From the NCBI GenBank assembly GCA_040879985.1, contig JBBDJH010000006.1:62001-126000 (forward strand): a stretch of 64,000 nt of DNA, given 5' to 3'. This stretch comes from VRUE01 sp040879985. GTDB taxonomy: Bacteria; Actinomycetota; Thermoleophilia; Solirubrobacterales; 70-9. The notes under the pieces were generated by a model that made no database searches, was not told the origin of the DNA, and was given only the letters and a program-made list of their open reading frames with translations. Every line of letters starts with the position of its first letter. Within the stretch, counting starts at the first letter, position 1. Below are positions 1-7,891 of this stretch, in pieces. Both the position numbers and the translations under genes were made by a program.

Positions 1-527
1 TCGGCGAGGTGATCGGCGGCGGCCACCGGGCGCTCGTCTTCAGCCAGTTCACGGGCTTCCTGTCCAAGGTCCGCGAGCGCCTCGACCGCGAGGGGATCGA
101 GTACTGCTATCTCGACGGGCGCACGCGCAAGCGCGACCAGGTGATCGAGCGCTTCAAGCAGGGCACCGCCCCGGTCTTCCTGATCAGCCTCAAGGCGGGC
201 GGCTTCGGCCTCAACCTGACTGAGGCCGACTACTGCTTCCTGCTCGACCCGTGGTGGAATCCGGCAACCGAGACGCAGGCGATCGACCGTGCCCACCGGA
301 TCGGGCAGACCCGCCCGGTGATCGCCTACCGGATGATCGCCCGGGAGACGATCGAGGAGAAGGTCGTCGCCCTGGCTCGCCGCAAGGCGAAGCTGTTCAG
401 TGGCGTCATGGACGACGGCGACCTGTTCGCCGGCGGCATCACCGCCGACGACATTCGCGGGCTTCTGGATGAGCCGCCGTCGAGGTCTCGAGAGCAGCCG
501 GGAGAGGCGCTCGCCGCGGCGGCGTAG
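1..527 (+). CDS. SNF2-family DNA helicase, C-terminal part (cut by window edge)
   Basis: This is the 3' end of a SWI2/SNF2 helicase whose start lies before the window. The visible ~175 residues are the second RecA-like (helicase C) domain. It contains ALVFSQFTGFL (motif IV region), LISLKAGGFGLNLTEAD (motif V) and DPWWNPATETQAIDRAHRIG (motif VI, with the arginine finger in RAHRIGQ). The protein then ends in a short acidic and Ala-rich tail. Enzymes of this group translocate on double-stranded DNA by ATP hydrolysis to remodel bound proteins; bacterial members include RapA-like and HepA-like proteins. Nothing downstream on the same strand looks co-transcribed. The family call is secure, but the exact subgroup cannot be read from the fragment. 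Confidence 0.93.
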   Translation, partial: GEVIGGGHRALVFSQFTGFLSKVRERLDREGIEYCYLDGRTRKRDQVIERFKQGTAPVFLISLKAGGFGLNLTEADYCFLLDPWWNPATETQAIDRAHRIGQTRPVIAYRMIARETIEEKVVALARRKAKLFSGVMDDGDLFAGGITADDIRGLLDEPPSRSREQPGEALAAAA

Positions 528-596
528 CTCAGCCGCGAATCTCAATCCGGTGTCCTTTGAGGACTCCTGTCCCGTCGCTCCCGCTTTTCGAACCCG

Positions 597-854
597 TCAG
601 GCCTCTGAGGCCAGCTGATCGCCGTCGACGCTGTGCTCCGCTTGGGCGACCAGGTCGGAGAGCGGGACTTCGAGCGCCGCGGCCAGCTTGAAAAGGTTGC
701 GGAAGCTCGGATTTCTCAATCCGCGCTCGATCTCGCTGACGTAGGTGCGATGCATTCCGGCCAGGTCGGCGAGTCCCTCCTGGGAAAGACCGTCGATTTC
801 GCCCCGCCGCGTACGTATCGCTTCGCCAAGAGCTTTTAGAGCCGCCTCCGACAC
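597..854 (-). CDS. XRE/Cro-type helix-turn-helix regulator, small
   Basis: This 85-residue protein is almost entirely a lambda-Cro-like HTH domain. LGEAIRTRRGEIDGLSQEGLADLAG forms helices 1-2, MHRTYVSEIERGLRNPSF holds the recognition helix, and FRNLFKLAAALEVPLSDL closes the bundle. The acidic tail has no effector domain. Single-domain XRE proteins usually repress their own promoter or a neighbouring element. No partner gene is adjacent: the SNF2 gene converges from one side and the other side is an AT-richer intergenic stretch. A restriction-modification controller or an antitoxin role is possible but nothing nearby supports either. Confidence 0.9.
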   Translation of the reverse strand: MSEAALKALGEAIRTRRGEIDGLSQEGLADLAGMHRTYVSEIERGLRNPSFRNLFKLAAALEVPLSDLVAQAEHSVDGDQLASEA

Positions 855-1086
855 CCGCCGAGCCTGCCAGCTATCTCATTACGAGTCTACAGAATATAAG
901 TAGCTAGTCACGGTGCCTGAAACTTCACACTTACGCGTACCAAGAGAAATCCCCAGGCAAAAACCTAAGTCGAAAATGGTGTGAAAAGACACCCGAAAGC
1001 TCGGGTAATCCTCGCGTCAGGTAAGACCCTTACACCGTGTGTGAACCAGCGGAGTAAGGGTTCTTCCGTGCGAGTCTATGTGTTGT
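855..1086. other. AT-richer intergenic region with short inverted repeats
   Basis: About 230 bases without a convincing gene lie between the XRE start and the methyltransferase stop. The stretch near 880-910 is AT-rich for this genome and probably carries the XRE promoter. A 9-10 bp inverted repeat (AGACCCTTAC near 1023, GTAAGGGTTCT near 1053) could terminate the methyltransferase transcript, which runs on the minus strand. The words CTTCACACTT and GGTGTGAAAAG near 930 and 980 also face each other and could bind a regulator. No ORF here has family features. Confidence 0.4.
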
Positions 1087-1881
1087 TCAGTCTTGACGAC
1101 GTGCGATGTAGACGGCCTTGGAGTGGACCAGTTCCTCGACCGGCTGCTTCGGGACCGCGTCGAATCCGTGTCCGTACACGTCGAGGCATTGCAGGCCGGC
1201 GCCGGCGATCAGATCAAGCACCTCCCCTTCCGGGAAGTGCCGCTGGCGGTGGACATGGGTCTCGACCGGCTCGTCGCCCTCCTCGGGGACGACCTCGAGC
1301 CGCGCCTCGCTGATCGACCCGGGAGGCGTCTCGGTGGACGCCTGGCCACGCCAGGTCAGCTGCCGGCCACCGCGCTCCAGCCGTTGCTCTTCGGCGAAGA
1401 AGGTGCGGTATGCCAGCAGGGTGTTGACATCGAACATCAGCAGCCCGCCGGGCGCCAGGTTGGCCCGCATCCTACTCAGCGCCTCCCCCAGTTCCTCCCC
1501 GCTGAGCAGGTAGTTGACCGCATCGTCCAGTGACCAGACGAGATCGAACTCGCCGAACACCGGCAGCTCCCGCATGTCCTCCACGGACAGTCGCGCCGCG
1601 TCGCCGGCCTTGGCTCGCGCCAGGTCCAGCATCGAGGCCGAGATGTCACAGGCGGTGACCTCCCATCCCCGCTCGAGCATCGGCAGGAAGCTCTTTCCAG
1701 TCCCGCAGCCTACGTCTAGCAGGCGGCGCCCGCTCAACCCGTGGCCGCGGAGCTTCGGAACGAGATTGCCCAGCCACAGCTCGTAATCGTGGTGGGCGGT
1801 GAAATCGTCATAGACGGGGGCCATCGCCTCGTAGGCCTGCTCTGCCCACTGGCCACCCGGCTGGGCTGCTGCTGCATGCAT
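1087..1881 (-). CDS. Class I SAM-dependent methyltransferase
   Basis: This 264-residue enzyme has a Rossmann-type methyltransferase fold. Motif I is LLDVGCGTGKSFLPML (about residues 54-69), followed by the acidic ribose-binding position in VTACDIS, motif II SVEDMRELP, and motif III around LAPGGLLMFDVNT. The N-terminal stretch EQAYEAMAPVYDDF is typical of the group acting on small molecules or lipids (UbiE/BioC-like). The C-terminal half holds a beta-rich substrate cap. The substrate cannot be told from sequence. It diverges from an ECF sigma factor with about 66 bases between starts, so the two may share a control region. Confidence 0.9.
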   Translation of the reverse strand: MHAAAAQPGGQWAEQAYEAMAPVYDDFTAHHDYELWLGNLVPKLRGHGLSGRRLLDVGCGTGKSFLPMLERGWEVTACDISASMLDLARAKAGDAARLSVEDMRELPVFGEFDLVWSLDDAVNYLLSGEELGEALSRMRANLAPGGLLMFDVNTLLAYRTFFAEEQRLERGGRQLTWRGQASTETPPGSISEARLEVVPEEGDEPVETHVHRQRHFPEGEVLDLIAGAGLQCLDVYGHGFDAVPKQPVEELVHSKAVYIARRQD

Positions 1882-1947
1882 GGCCGCCGAGACCAGCTAC
1901 CGATCGATATCGTTTCATTGCTCAAGTCTGCTAGTCTGTTCGGCATC

Positions 1948-2475
1948 GTGGAGGTCCGTCGTCTCGATCACCGAGTTGGCTTGGGAGCAGACCCAAGCGA
2001 CTCCTGGGACTGGGAAGAAGTCCGCCGCCACTGTTTGAGCTTCGCCTTCCGCTTCGCGAACAACCGCGTCGAGGCGGAAGACATCGCCCAGGACTCGATG
2101 GTGCGAGCCTGGCGCAAGCGGACCACGTTGCGCGATCCGGCGGCACGCAAGGCATGGCTGGCGAGGATCGTCCGCAATGAGGCGCTGCGGGAACTCGGCC
2201 GTAAACGGCCGGTCCCGATCGACACGCTGGACGAGTGGCAGGGCCGCGATGACGAGCGCGTCCTGGCGACCGTCGAGCAGGCCGACCTGCATGCCGCGCT
2301 GGAGTGCCTCAACAAGCGCGACCGCCAGCTCGTCCGTCTGCGCTACGACGAGGACCTGACCCAGGAGGCGATCGCCCACCGCCTCGGCATGCCGCTCGGC
2401 ACGGTCAAGGTTCAGCTGCACCGCGTGCGCGCCAAGCTGCGCCGCAGGATCGGCACCTCCCAGTACACGTACTAG
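1948..2475 (+). CDS. ECF-type RNA polymerase sigma factor
   Basis: From GTG at 1948 the protein has 175 residues. Region 2 is recognisable around AEDIAQDSMVRAWR (residues ~43-56). Region 4 carries the helix-turn-helix LTQEAIAHRLGMPLGTVKVQ (~135-155), followed by basic HRVRAKLRRRI. There is no region 3, which is the ECF layout. The frame is open back to 1741, but that part overlaps the methyltransferase on the other strand and has no sigma homology. The GTG start, or a TTG at 1918, is therefore preferred. No anti-sigma gene is adjacent. The stop codon overlaps the stop of the convergent TetR gene (2472-2475). Confidence 0.88.
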   Translation: MEVRRLDHRVGLGADPSDSWDWEEVRRHCLSFAFRFANNRVEAEDIAQDSMVRAWRKRTTLRDPAARKAWLARIVRNEALRELGRKRPVPIDTLDEWQGRDDERVLATVEQADLHAALECLNKRDRQLVRLRYDEDLTQEAIAHRLGMPLGTVKVQLHRVRAKLRRRIGTSQYTY

Positions 2476-3077
2476 CCTGCCGCCGCCTTGCGCATCTCCT
2501 CGGTCGCCGCCCCGGGGCCGATGTAGGGGACGAGCAGCGCGAAGAGCAGATCTGGCAGCAGCTCCGGCAGGCGCTCGGCCCGACCGGTGAGCAGCTCGTC
2601 GAAGATCAGCCCGGAGACGGCCCCGGCCGCCATCAGGCCGATGTTCTCCGGCAGGTCGGGGCTGCCGCTCAGTTCCTCACCGTCGTCGAGGAACTCGGTG
2701 AACTTCGTGATCGCGTTCCAGTGGCGCTGGCGGGCGTCGGCGCCGGCCGCGGCGACCTCGACGATCGCGGTCCGGGCCAGCTCCGGGTCGAGCGCGAACA
2801 TCTCGACCACCTTCGCCAGGCCGATCCGCACCCGCTCCAGCCAGGCCCCCTCGCCGTCGCAGCTGGCGATCACCTCGCTCAGCACCCGCTCGACCACCAG
2901 GTCGTAGGCGGCGAGGAAGCACTCGTGCTTGTCGTCGAAGTGCTTGTAGAAGGTGGTGCGGGAGACGTTCGCCTCCTCGATCACGTCGGCGACCGAGGTT
3001 CCCTTGTACCCCTTGCGGCCGACGACCTGCACCATGGCCTCAAGAATCGATTTCCGCCGTGTTTCGCTGCCTGCCAT
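2472..3077 (-). CDS. TetR/AcrR-family regulator (third of three tandem paralogues)
   Basis: From ATG at 3077 the protein has 201 residues. The N-terminal HTH is ILEAMVQVVGRKGYKGTSVA followed by VIEEANVSRTTFYKHFDDK, the standard TetR DNA-binding helices. The ligand-binding half ends in LLPDLLFALLVPYIGPGAA. That tail is nearly repeated in the next two genes upstream (SDVLFATLVPYIGP and PDIVYITTVPYLG), so all three derive from one ancestor by duplication. A start 14 codons earlier, at 3119, is also possible. The effector is unknown. Related Thermoleophilia and actinobacterial proteins usually control lipid, efflux or catabolic genes. The convergent sigma gene overlaps its stop. Confidence 0.92.
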   Translation of the reverse strand: MAGSETRRKSILEAMVQVVGRKGYKGTSVADVIEEANVSRTTFYKHFDDKHECFLAAYDLVVERVLSEVIASCDGEGAWLERVRIGLAKVVEMFALDPELARTAIVEVAAAGADARQRHWNAITKFTEFLDDGEELSGSPDLPENIGLMAAGAVSGLIFDELLTGRAERLPELLPDLLFALLVPYIGPGAATEEMRKAAAG

Positions 3078-3142
3078 CGGCCCACCGGTCAGGGTTGAAC
3101 TATCGGGTATATGAATCATAGCGGCAACGTGTACGAGAACGT

Positions 3143-3817
3143 TTATCGAGTCAGCCTCTCGACCTCCCTGGCTGCCGCATCCGGGCCGATATACGGCACT
3201 AGCGTGGCAAAAAGCACGTCCGAAAGCAAGCTGGGGAGCTGCTCCGCGCGCCCGGCGACCAGCTCGTCGGCGATCAGCCCGGTCACCCCCCCGATCGCCA
3301 TCCGCGACGTGTTCGCGGGCAGCCCGCGCCCCCCGGGGGCGAAGTCGCGTCCCTCCTCGAAGAGCGGCGTCAGGCTCTGGATCGCCGCCCGGTAGCGGCG
3401 CTGGGCCGCCGGCCCGGCATTGCCGATGTCGACCAGCGAGAGGCGCGCCAGGGCTGGCTCCGCGGCGAGCGTCTCGAGCAGGGCGGCGAGTCCCGCGGCG
3501 GCCCGCTCCGGCCAGTTCTGCTCGGACTCGTAGGCGGCGATCACCCGCCGCACGAGCAGCGCGACGGCGGCGTCGTAGGCGGCGAGGAAGCAGGCCTGTT
3601 TGTCCTCGTAGAGCTCGTAGAACGTCGTGCGCGAGACGCCGGCCCCCTTGGTCAGGTCGCCGATCGTCATCGCCCCGTAGCCCTTTGCGGCCACCACCCG
3701 CACCGCTGCCTCGAGCAGGCGCTCGCGCTGCGAGCGCGCGACGACCTCGGCGGGCAGCCGGTGACGCCCGCGCGGAGGGCGCCACCGACCCCCCGCCTCT
3801 GCCCCCGCCGACTCCAC
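3143..3817 (-). CDS. TetR/AcrR-family regulator (second of three tandem paralogues)
   Basis: This 224-residue protein starts with GTG. Its HTH lies at about residues 30-78, with RLLEAAVRVVAAKGYGAMTI and then GAGVSRTTFYELYEDKQACF. A ~30-residue Arg- and Gly-rich leader precedes the domain. The C-terminal ligand domain ends in LLSDVLFATLVPYIGPDAA, shared with its neighbours. It begins 5 bases after the stop of the upstream TetR gene, so the two are co-transcribed and possibly translationally coupled. A 65-base gap separates it from the third copy. No target gene is adjacent; ferritin lies upstream of the trio on the same strand. Confidence 0.92.
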   Translation of the reverse strand: MESAGAEAGGRWRPPRGRHRLPAEVVARSQRERLLEAAVRVVAAKGYGAMTIGDLTKGAGVSRTTFYELYEDKQACFLAAYDAAVALLVRRVIAAYESEQNWPERAAAGLAALLETLAAEPALARLSLVDIGNAGPAAQRRYRAAIQSLTPLFEEGRDFAPGGRGLPANTSRMAIGGVTGLIADELVAGRAEQLPSLLSDVLFATLVPYIGPDAAAREVERLTR

Positions 3818-3822
3818 TCCGG

Positions 3823-4512
3823 TCAGCCGCCGGGTGGGCCCAGGCTCTGCTCGGCCTGGCGCGACTGGCGCAGCGCCTCCTCCTGGCCGAGGTATGGGAC
3901 GGTCGTGATGTAGACGATGTCGGGCAGCAGCTCGCGCAGCCGCCCGGCGTTGCCGGCGAGGATCTGGCCGACGATCAGCGACTCGGCGCCGGAGAGCGCC
4001 GCCCGCCCGGCGCTCGAGGGGATCGCTTCCTCCTCGACCGGGTCGTCACGGCCGCGGTCGAGCAGCGACTGCAGCACCCGCTTGCCGGAGGCGTAGAGCT
4101 CGAAGGCTCGATCGCCGGAGGCCGGCGCCTCGACCAGCGCCATGCGGGCGAACGCCGGGCGGCTCGCCAGCAGGTCGAGGAACTCGGCGGCGGCGTCGCT
4201 GACCATCGTCGCCCAGGGCTTGTCGGCCGAGTAGACCGAGACGATCCGACCCATCGCGTCGGCCAGCGAGACCTCCATTGCGGCGTGGAAGCAGTCCTCC
4301 TTGTCCTTGAACAGCTCGTAGAAGGTGGCGCGGGAGACGCCGGCCGGCTCGCAGACATCGGCGATCGTCGTCGCCCCGTAGCCGTTGGTCGCGCAACTCT
4401 CGGCCATCGCGACGAGGATCCTTTCCCGCTGGGAGTGGGCGACGAGCGGCTCGGCCAGGGCCTCGCGGCCGGCTGGGAGGCGCTCCTTCTCAATCACCCC
4501 GGTGAGATTCAC
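3823..4512 (-). CDS. TetR/AcrR-family regulator (first of three tandem paralogues)
   Basis: This is a 229-residue protein from a GTG start. Its HTH includes RILVAMAESCATNGYGATTI and PAGVSRATFYELFKDKEDCF at about residues 30-75. The effector domain ends in LLPDIVYITTVPYLGQEEAL, matching the tails of the two downstream paralogues. It is the promoter-proximal member of the trio. The 90-base gap upstream contains CAATTGT near 4521 and ACAATTG near 4569. These form a widely spaced inverted pair that could be a self-operator, though the evidence for that is weak. The family assignment is firm; effector and regulon are unknown. Confidence 0.92.
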   Translation of the reverse strand: MNLTGVIEKERLPAGREALAEPLVAHSQRERILVAMAESCATNGYGATTIADVCEPAGVSRATFYELFKDKEDCFHAAMEVSLADAMGRIVSVYSADKPWATMVSDAAAEFLDLLASRPAFARMALVEAPASGDRAFELYASGKRVLQSLLDRGRDDPVEEEAIPSSAGRAALSGAESLIVGQILAGNAGRLRELLPDIVYITTVPYLGQEEALRQSRQAEQSLGPPGG

Positions 4513-4603
4513 GATAAACGCAATTGTACACCCCGAGCGGCATTCTGTGGACGAATCAGTACCGGATTAACAATTGGGCTCGGCCTGGGAACGCCGCTGG
4601 GAT

Positions 4604-5134
4604 CTACCCCTCGCCCGCCGCCGGCGGCGCGGTCGGGTCGCCGCTCTCCTCGCCCGGCGCCTCGCGGGCGATGTAGTCCTCGGCCAGCAGCAGGTTGTCC
4701 CTGGAGCGCTCGACCACGTTGAGCAGGTCGCCCATCAAGGCGACCTCCTCGACCTGCTCCTTGACGAACCACTGCATGAAGTGCTCGGCGCGGTAGTCCT
4801 TGACCTCGCGGGCCAGCTCGAACAGGGCGAAGATCTCATCGCTGACCCGCTTCTCCTGCTCGAGCGCCATCTTCACCGGCGCCATCCCGTCCGCGTAGCT
4901 GGTCTCCTGCGACTTGATGTCCGGGATCTGGACCGGCTCGCCGACGTCGAGCAGGTACTGGACCATCATCATCGCGTGCTCGCGCTCCTCGAGCGCCTGG
5001 CGGTAGAAGAACTGAGCGAGGCGGGGCAGCGTCTCGGCGTCGTAGTAGACGGCCGCGCCGACGTACTGCTGGGAGGCGGCGAACTCGTTGGCGATCTGCT
5101 CGTTGAGGGCGTCGGGAAAGCTCTTCTCGGCCAT
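4604..5134 (-). CDS. Ferritin (non-heme iron storage)
   Basis: This 176-residue four-helix protein matches bacterial ferritin. Helix A is FPDALNEQIANEFAASQQYV with the ferroxidase Glu in NEFAASQQY. Helix B has EEREHAMMMVQYLL (Glu and His iron ligands, EREH). Helix D is FMQWFVKEQVEEVALMGDLL with EQVEE. Ferritins assemble as 24-mers that oxidise Fe(II) with O2 or peroxide and store it as mineral. A strong Shine-Dalgarno sequence (GAAAGGAAG) precedes the ATG. The last ~20 residues are an acidic, Pro-rich extension beyond the usual length. The gene follows the enolase-like gene start-to-stop on the same strand with no functional link visible. Confidence 0.93.
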   Translation of the reverse strand: MAEKSFPDALNEQIANEFAASQQYVGAAVYYDAETLPRLAQFFYRQALEEREHAMMMVQYLLDVGEPVQIPDIKSQETSYADGMAPVKMALEQEKRVSDEIFALFELAREVKDYRAEHFMQWFVKEQVEEVALMGDLLNVVERSRDNLLLAEDYIAREAPGEESGDPTAPPAAGEG

Positions 5135-5144
5135 CTTCTTCCTT

Positions 5145-6206
5145 TCAGTCGGCCCAGCGGAACCCGCTGGGCGTCAGCATCGGCAGCAGTGGGCTGGTCG
5201 GCAGCCCCGGCGGCGGGTCGGCTTCGTTGTAGCCGCGCGGCGAGGTGTCGTTGGGGGCGTCGGGATGGAAGAGCGAGGCGAGCACCTGGATCTGGCCGCG
5301 GCCGACGCCGAGCTCCCACTGGCCGCCGCCGTAGGCGCCGATGCCGCGCTCGGCGCAGTAGTCGTAGGTCTCGCAGAGGTCGCGCAGGCCGCCGATCCGC
5401 GAGGGCTTGACGTTGACCATGCGCGGCTGCCAGGGCAGCGCCTCGATGTCGGCGATCGAGTGGATCGGCGCGTCCCAGGTGAGGCGGTCGCGGACCGGCT
5501 CCAGCAGCGGCCGCGTGTCCTCGTTGACGTCCGGGTCCTCGAGCCAGGCCTCGGGGAAGGCCTCGATCAGCTTGCCGTACAGCTCCGGGTCGGTCTCGAC
5601 GTCGACGACGGTGCCTTTGTAGAAGCCCTTCAGGTCGAGCGAGTCGATCGCGCCGGTCTCGACCAGCGCCGCGATCAGCTCGTCGGTCCAGTCGTTGGTC
5701 GGGTCGAGCTTGAAGCGCAGCCCGGGGTAGGGGTCGAGCTTGCGCTGCAGCGTCTCGATCGAGGACGGCTCGTCGGGGCCGCCCGAGAGGCGCATCGAGC
5801 AGACGAAGGTGACCGCGCGGGCCTCGCGCCGCAGCGCCGCCTCGATCCCGGTGCCGGCCTGGCGCAGGGCGAGGTCCAGCGCCGCCGACTCGTAGGCCCA
5901 GCGCCGGTAGCGACGCGAGACCTCGCGCTGCGGCTCGACCGGGAAGGTGTCGAGCCCGCCGATCAGCTCGCAGAACTCGCCCAGCGTCGCGAAGCCGGTC
6001 AGGTCGAGCGCCGGCCCGGCGTCCTGCAGGGCGATGTGGTCGACGGCGTCGTAGGTGACGTCCTCGCCGAGCCCGTCCTCGCCGCCGCCCCAGAGGTGGA
6101 TCACGGTGGTGAGCCGTTCGAAGCCGGGCGTCTGGTGCTCCAGCCCGCTCAGCTCGTAGCCCTCGATCTCGAGCGGCAGGTCGGCCAGCAGGTCGAAGGT
6201 GGGCAT
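5145..6206 (-). CDS. Enolase-superfamily (muconate-lactonizing/OSBS-like) enzyme
   Basis: From ATG at 6206 the product has 353 residues. The frame stays open far upstream, but that part lies opposite the FAD oxidase. The barrel shows RFKLDPTN (candidate catalytic Lys on strand 2), AWLEDPDVNE (Glu/Asp metal ligand on strand 4), LTWDAPIHS, and MVNVKPSRIGGL (Lys on strand 6 as in muconate-lactonizing and o-succinylbenzoate synthase enzymes). These enzymes abstract a proton alpha to a carboxylate with Mg2+. The N-terminal capping domain is short and atypical, and the substrate is unknown. It diverges from the FAD-dependent amine oxidase across a 195-base gap that holds a long palindrome. Confidence 0.8.
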   Translation of the reverse strand: MPTFDLLADLPLEIEGYELSGLEHQTPGFERLTTVIHLWGGGEDGLGEDVTYDAVDHIALQDAGPALDLTGFATLGEFCELIGGLDTFPVEPQREVSRRYRRWAYESAALDLALRQAGTGIEAALRREARAVTFVCSMRLSGGPDEPSSIETLQRKLDPYPGLRFKLDPTNDWTDELIAALVETGAIDSLDLKGFYKGTVVDVETDPELYGKLIEAFPEAWLEDPDVNEDTRPLLEPVRDRLTWDAPIHSIADIEALPWQPRMVNVKPSRIGGLRDLCETYDYCAERGIGAYGGGQWELGVGRGQIQVLASLFHPDAPNDTSPRGYNEADPPPGLPTSPLLPMLTPSGFRWAD

Positions 6207-6255
6207 CGGCCGGGAGTGTATGGGGAGGGGATGGGGTGTCCCTCGCCTTGCCAGG

Positions 6256-6375
6256 GAGGGCCGGGGGTGTCCCACCCGCTGGCTGGGTTTCTCGCCTCGC
6301 CGGGCGCGGCCGTCCGAGGTTGTGGGTGGGGCGAGAACAGGACGCCGCTGCGCGGGTGGGACACCCCCGGCCCTC
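6256..6375. repeat. Long palindromic element A1 (24-bp perfect arms)
   Basis: Positions 6256-6279 and 6352-6375 are perfect reverse complements (24 bp). They enclose a 72-base loop. The loop contains CTGGGTTTCTCGCCT near the left arm and GGGGCGAGAACAGGACGCCG near the right arm. The same loop words recur in element A2 at 16.0 kb, but the arm sequences of the two copies are different. The element lies in the gap between two divergent gene starts, so it is not a terminator for either gene. Confidence 0.85.
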
Positions 6376-6401
6376 TGTCGGGCGCGTGCGAGACTTTGTT
6401 C

Positions 6402-7877
6402 GTGAAGCACACCGCTCATGGCTACTGGCTGGAGGAGGCGGGGGAGGTCTCGCCGTTGCCGGAGCTGGTCGGGGAGCGGAGCGCCGATGTTGTTGTGATC
6501 GGTGGTGGGTATACGGGGCTGTGGGCCGCGTGGCACCTGAAGCGGTTGGAGCCCGAGGCGAGCGTGGTGCTGCTCGAGGGGGATGTCTGCGGGTTTGGGC
6601 CGAGTGGGCGCAACGGGGGGTTCTGCAACTCGATGTGGTTCTCGTTGCCGAACATGCGACGGCGCTGGGGGGGCGAGGGGGCGCTGGCGGTGGCGCGGGC
6701 GGCGCGCGACGCGATCGACGGGGTGGAGGGCTTCTGCCGGGACGAGGGCGTCGATGCCTGGTTCAGGCGCGGCGGCTACCTGCAGGTATCGACGGCGGCC
6801 GCGCATGACGGCGTTTGGAACGAGGCGCTGGAGGCCTGCCGCGGGCTGGGTGAGGGGGGAGGCGACGGATCCGACAGGAACACAGGGGTCGTTCAGGCCC
6901 TGAGTGAGAAGGAGGTCGCTGAGCGCTGCGCCTCGCCCGCCTTTCGCGGCGGCGCCTTCTACCCCGACGCGGCCACCGTCCAGCCCGCCCGCCTGGCGCT
7001 TTTTGGCCTGCGCGAGCACCTGCTTGCCGCTGGGGTCGAGATCTACGAGCGCTCGCCGGTTCGTCGCCTCGGGGCCGATCGCAGCTTTGTGGGGTCTATA
7101 GACCCGAAAAAGCTGCGATCGGTGGATGGTGGTGGGGTGATCGCGAGGACGGACCGGGGCCTGGTCCGCGCCGGGGTTGCGATTGTGGCTATCGGCGGGG
7201 CGGCGAAAGCACCTGGGGGGCCGCTGCGCAACGCGCTGACGCTCACCTCCTCCCACATCGTCCTCACCGAGCCGGTGCCCGAGCTGCTCGAGGAGATCGG
7301 CTGGACGGGCGGCGAGTGCATCACCGACAGCCGCGCCCTGATCGACTACTTCCGCACCACGCCCGATGGCCGCATCGCCTTTGGCTGGGGCGGCGGCCAG
7401 ATCGCGATGGGCGCCCGCCTGCGCGGCCGCGCCGAGCTCGACCCGGCGGTGATCGCCGCCACGGCCGCCCGCCTGCGCGAGTACTTCCCCGGCCTGGCCG
7501 GTCGCAGGCTCACCCACGCCTGGGGCGGCCCGATCGACGTCTCGCCGACCCACCTGCCCGTGGTCGTGCCGCTACGCGGCGGCAACGCCTTCGCCGCCGC
7601 GGGTTACACCGGCAACGGCGTGGGCCCGTCCCACATGGTCGCCCGCACCCTCGCCTCGCTGGCCCTGGGCCGCAGCGACGACCACTCCCGCCTCCCCTTC
7701 GTCGACCCCGACCCCCAACGCGTCCCCCCGGAGCCCTTCCACTGGCTGGGCGGCGAGCTCATCCGCAGGGCCCTCGTCAGCCGGGAGGAGGCCGAGTTGA
7801 CCGGTCGCACCCCGCACACCCTCAGCTCCCTGGTCACCGAAGTGCCCAAGCTGATCGGCTTCCACATCGGCCGCTGA
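6402..7877 (+). CDS. FAD-dependent amine/amino-acid oxidoreductase (DAO family)
   Basis: From GTG at 6402 the protein has 491 residues. The dinucleotide-binding motif is DVVVIGGGYTGLWAAWHL (about residues 27-44), followed by the ribose-binding Glu in VVLLEGD and the GPSGRNGGF turn seen in PuuB-like oxidases. The C-terminal FAD motif is AGYTGNGVGPSHMVA. Members oxidise secondary amines or amino acids, e.g. gamma-glutamylputrescine or sarcosine, with O2. A nested palindrome (7075-7122) is translated within the protein as RSFVGSIDPKKLRS at a surface-loop position. The enolase-like gene diverges from it. The exact substrate is not decidable here. Confidence 0.88.
   Translation: MKHTAHGYWLEEAGEVSPLPELVGERSADVVVIGGGYTGLWAAWHLKRLEPEASVVLLEGDVCGFGPSGRNGGFCNSMWFSLPNMRRRWGGEGALAVARAARDAIDGVEGFCRDEGVDAWFRRGGYLQVSTAAAHDGVWNEALEACRGLGEGGGDGSDRNTGVVQALSEKEVAERCASPAFRGGAFYPDAATVQPARLALFGLREHLLAAGVEIYERSPVRRLGADRSFVGSIDPKKLRSVDGGGVIARTDRGLVRAGVAIVAIGGAAKAPGGPLRNALTLTSSHIVLTEPVPELLEEIGWTGGECITDSRALIDYFRTTPDGRIAFGWGGGQIAMGARLRGRAELDPAVIAATAARLREYFPGLAGRRLTHAWGGPIDVSPTHLPVVVPLRGGNAFAAAGYTGNGVGPSHMVARTLASLALGRSDDHSRLPFVDPDPQRVPPEPFHWLGGELIRRALVSREEAELTGRTPHTLSSLVTEVPKLIGFHIGR
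7075..7122. repeat. Nested palindrome inside the FAD oxidase gene
   Basis: Arms 7075-7088 and 7109-7122 are perfect 14-bp complements. Inside them sits a second perfect palindrome, GGGTCTATAGACCC (7092-7105). The 48 bases are read through in frame. They add about 16 residues between a strand ending PVRRLGA and a following VDGGGVIAR, which suggests a small palindromic insertion tolerated in a loop of the protein. Confidence 0.7.
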
Positions 7878-7891
7878 CCGCGTACTGGAAG

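Noticed and set aside
981..1313. A 110-codon plus-strand ORF at the methyltransferase end
   Set aside because: Its second half is the complement of the methyltransferase gene and its first half lies in AT-rich intergenic DNA without a start signal.
4510..4580. TetR operator made of CAATTGT and ACAATTG
   Set aside because: The two words are about 50 bases apart and short, so chance is likely; mentioned only as a weak note in the gene entry.
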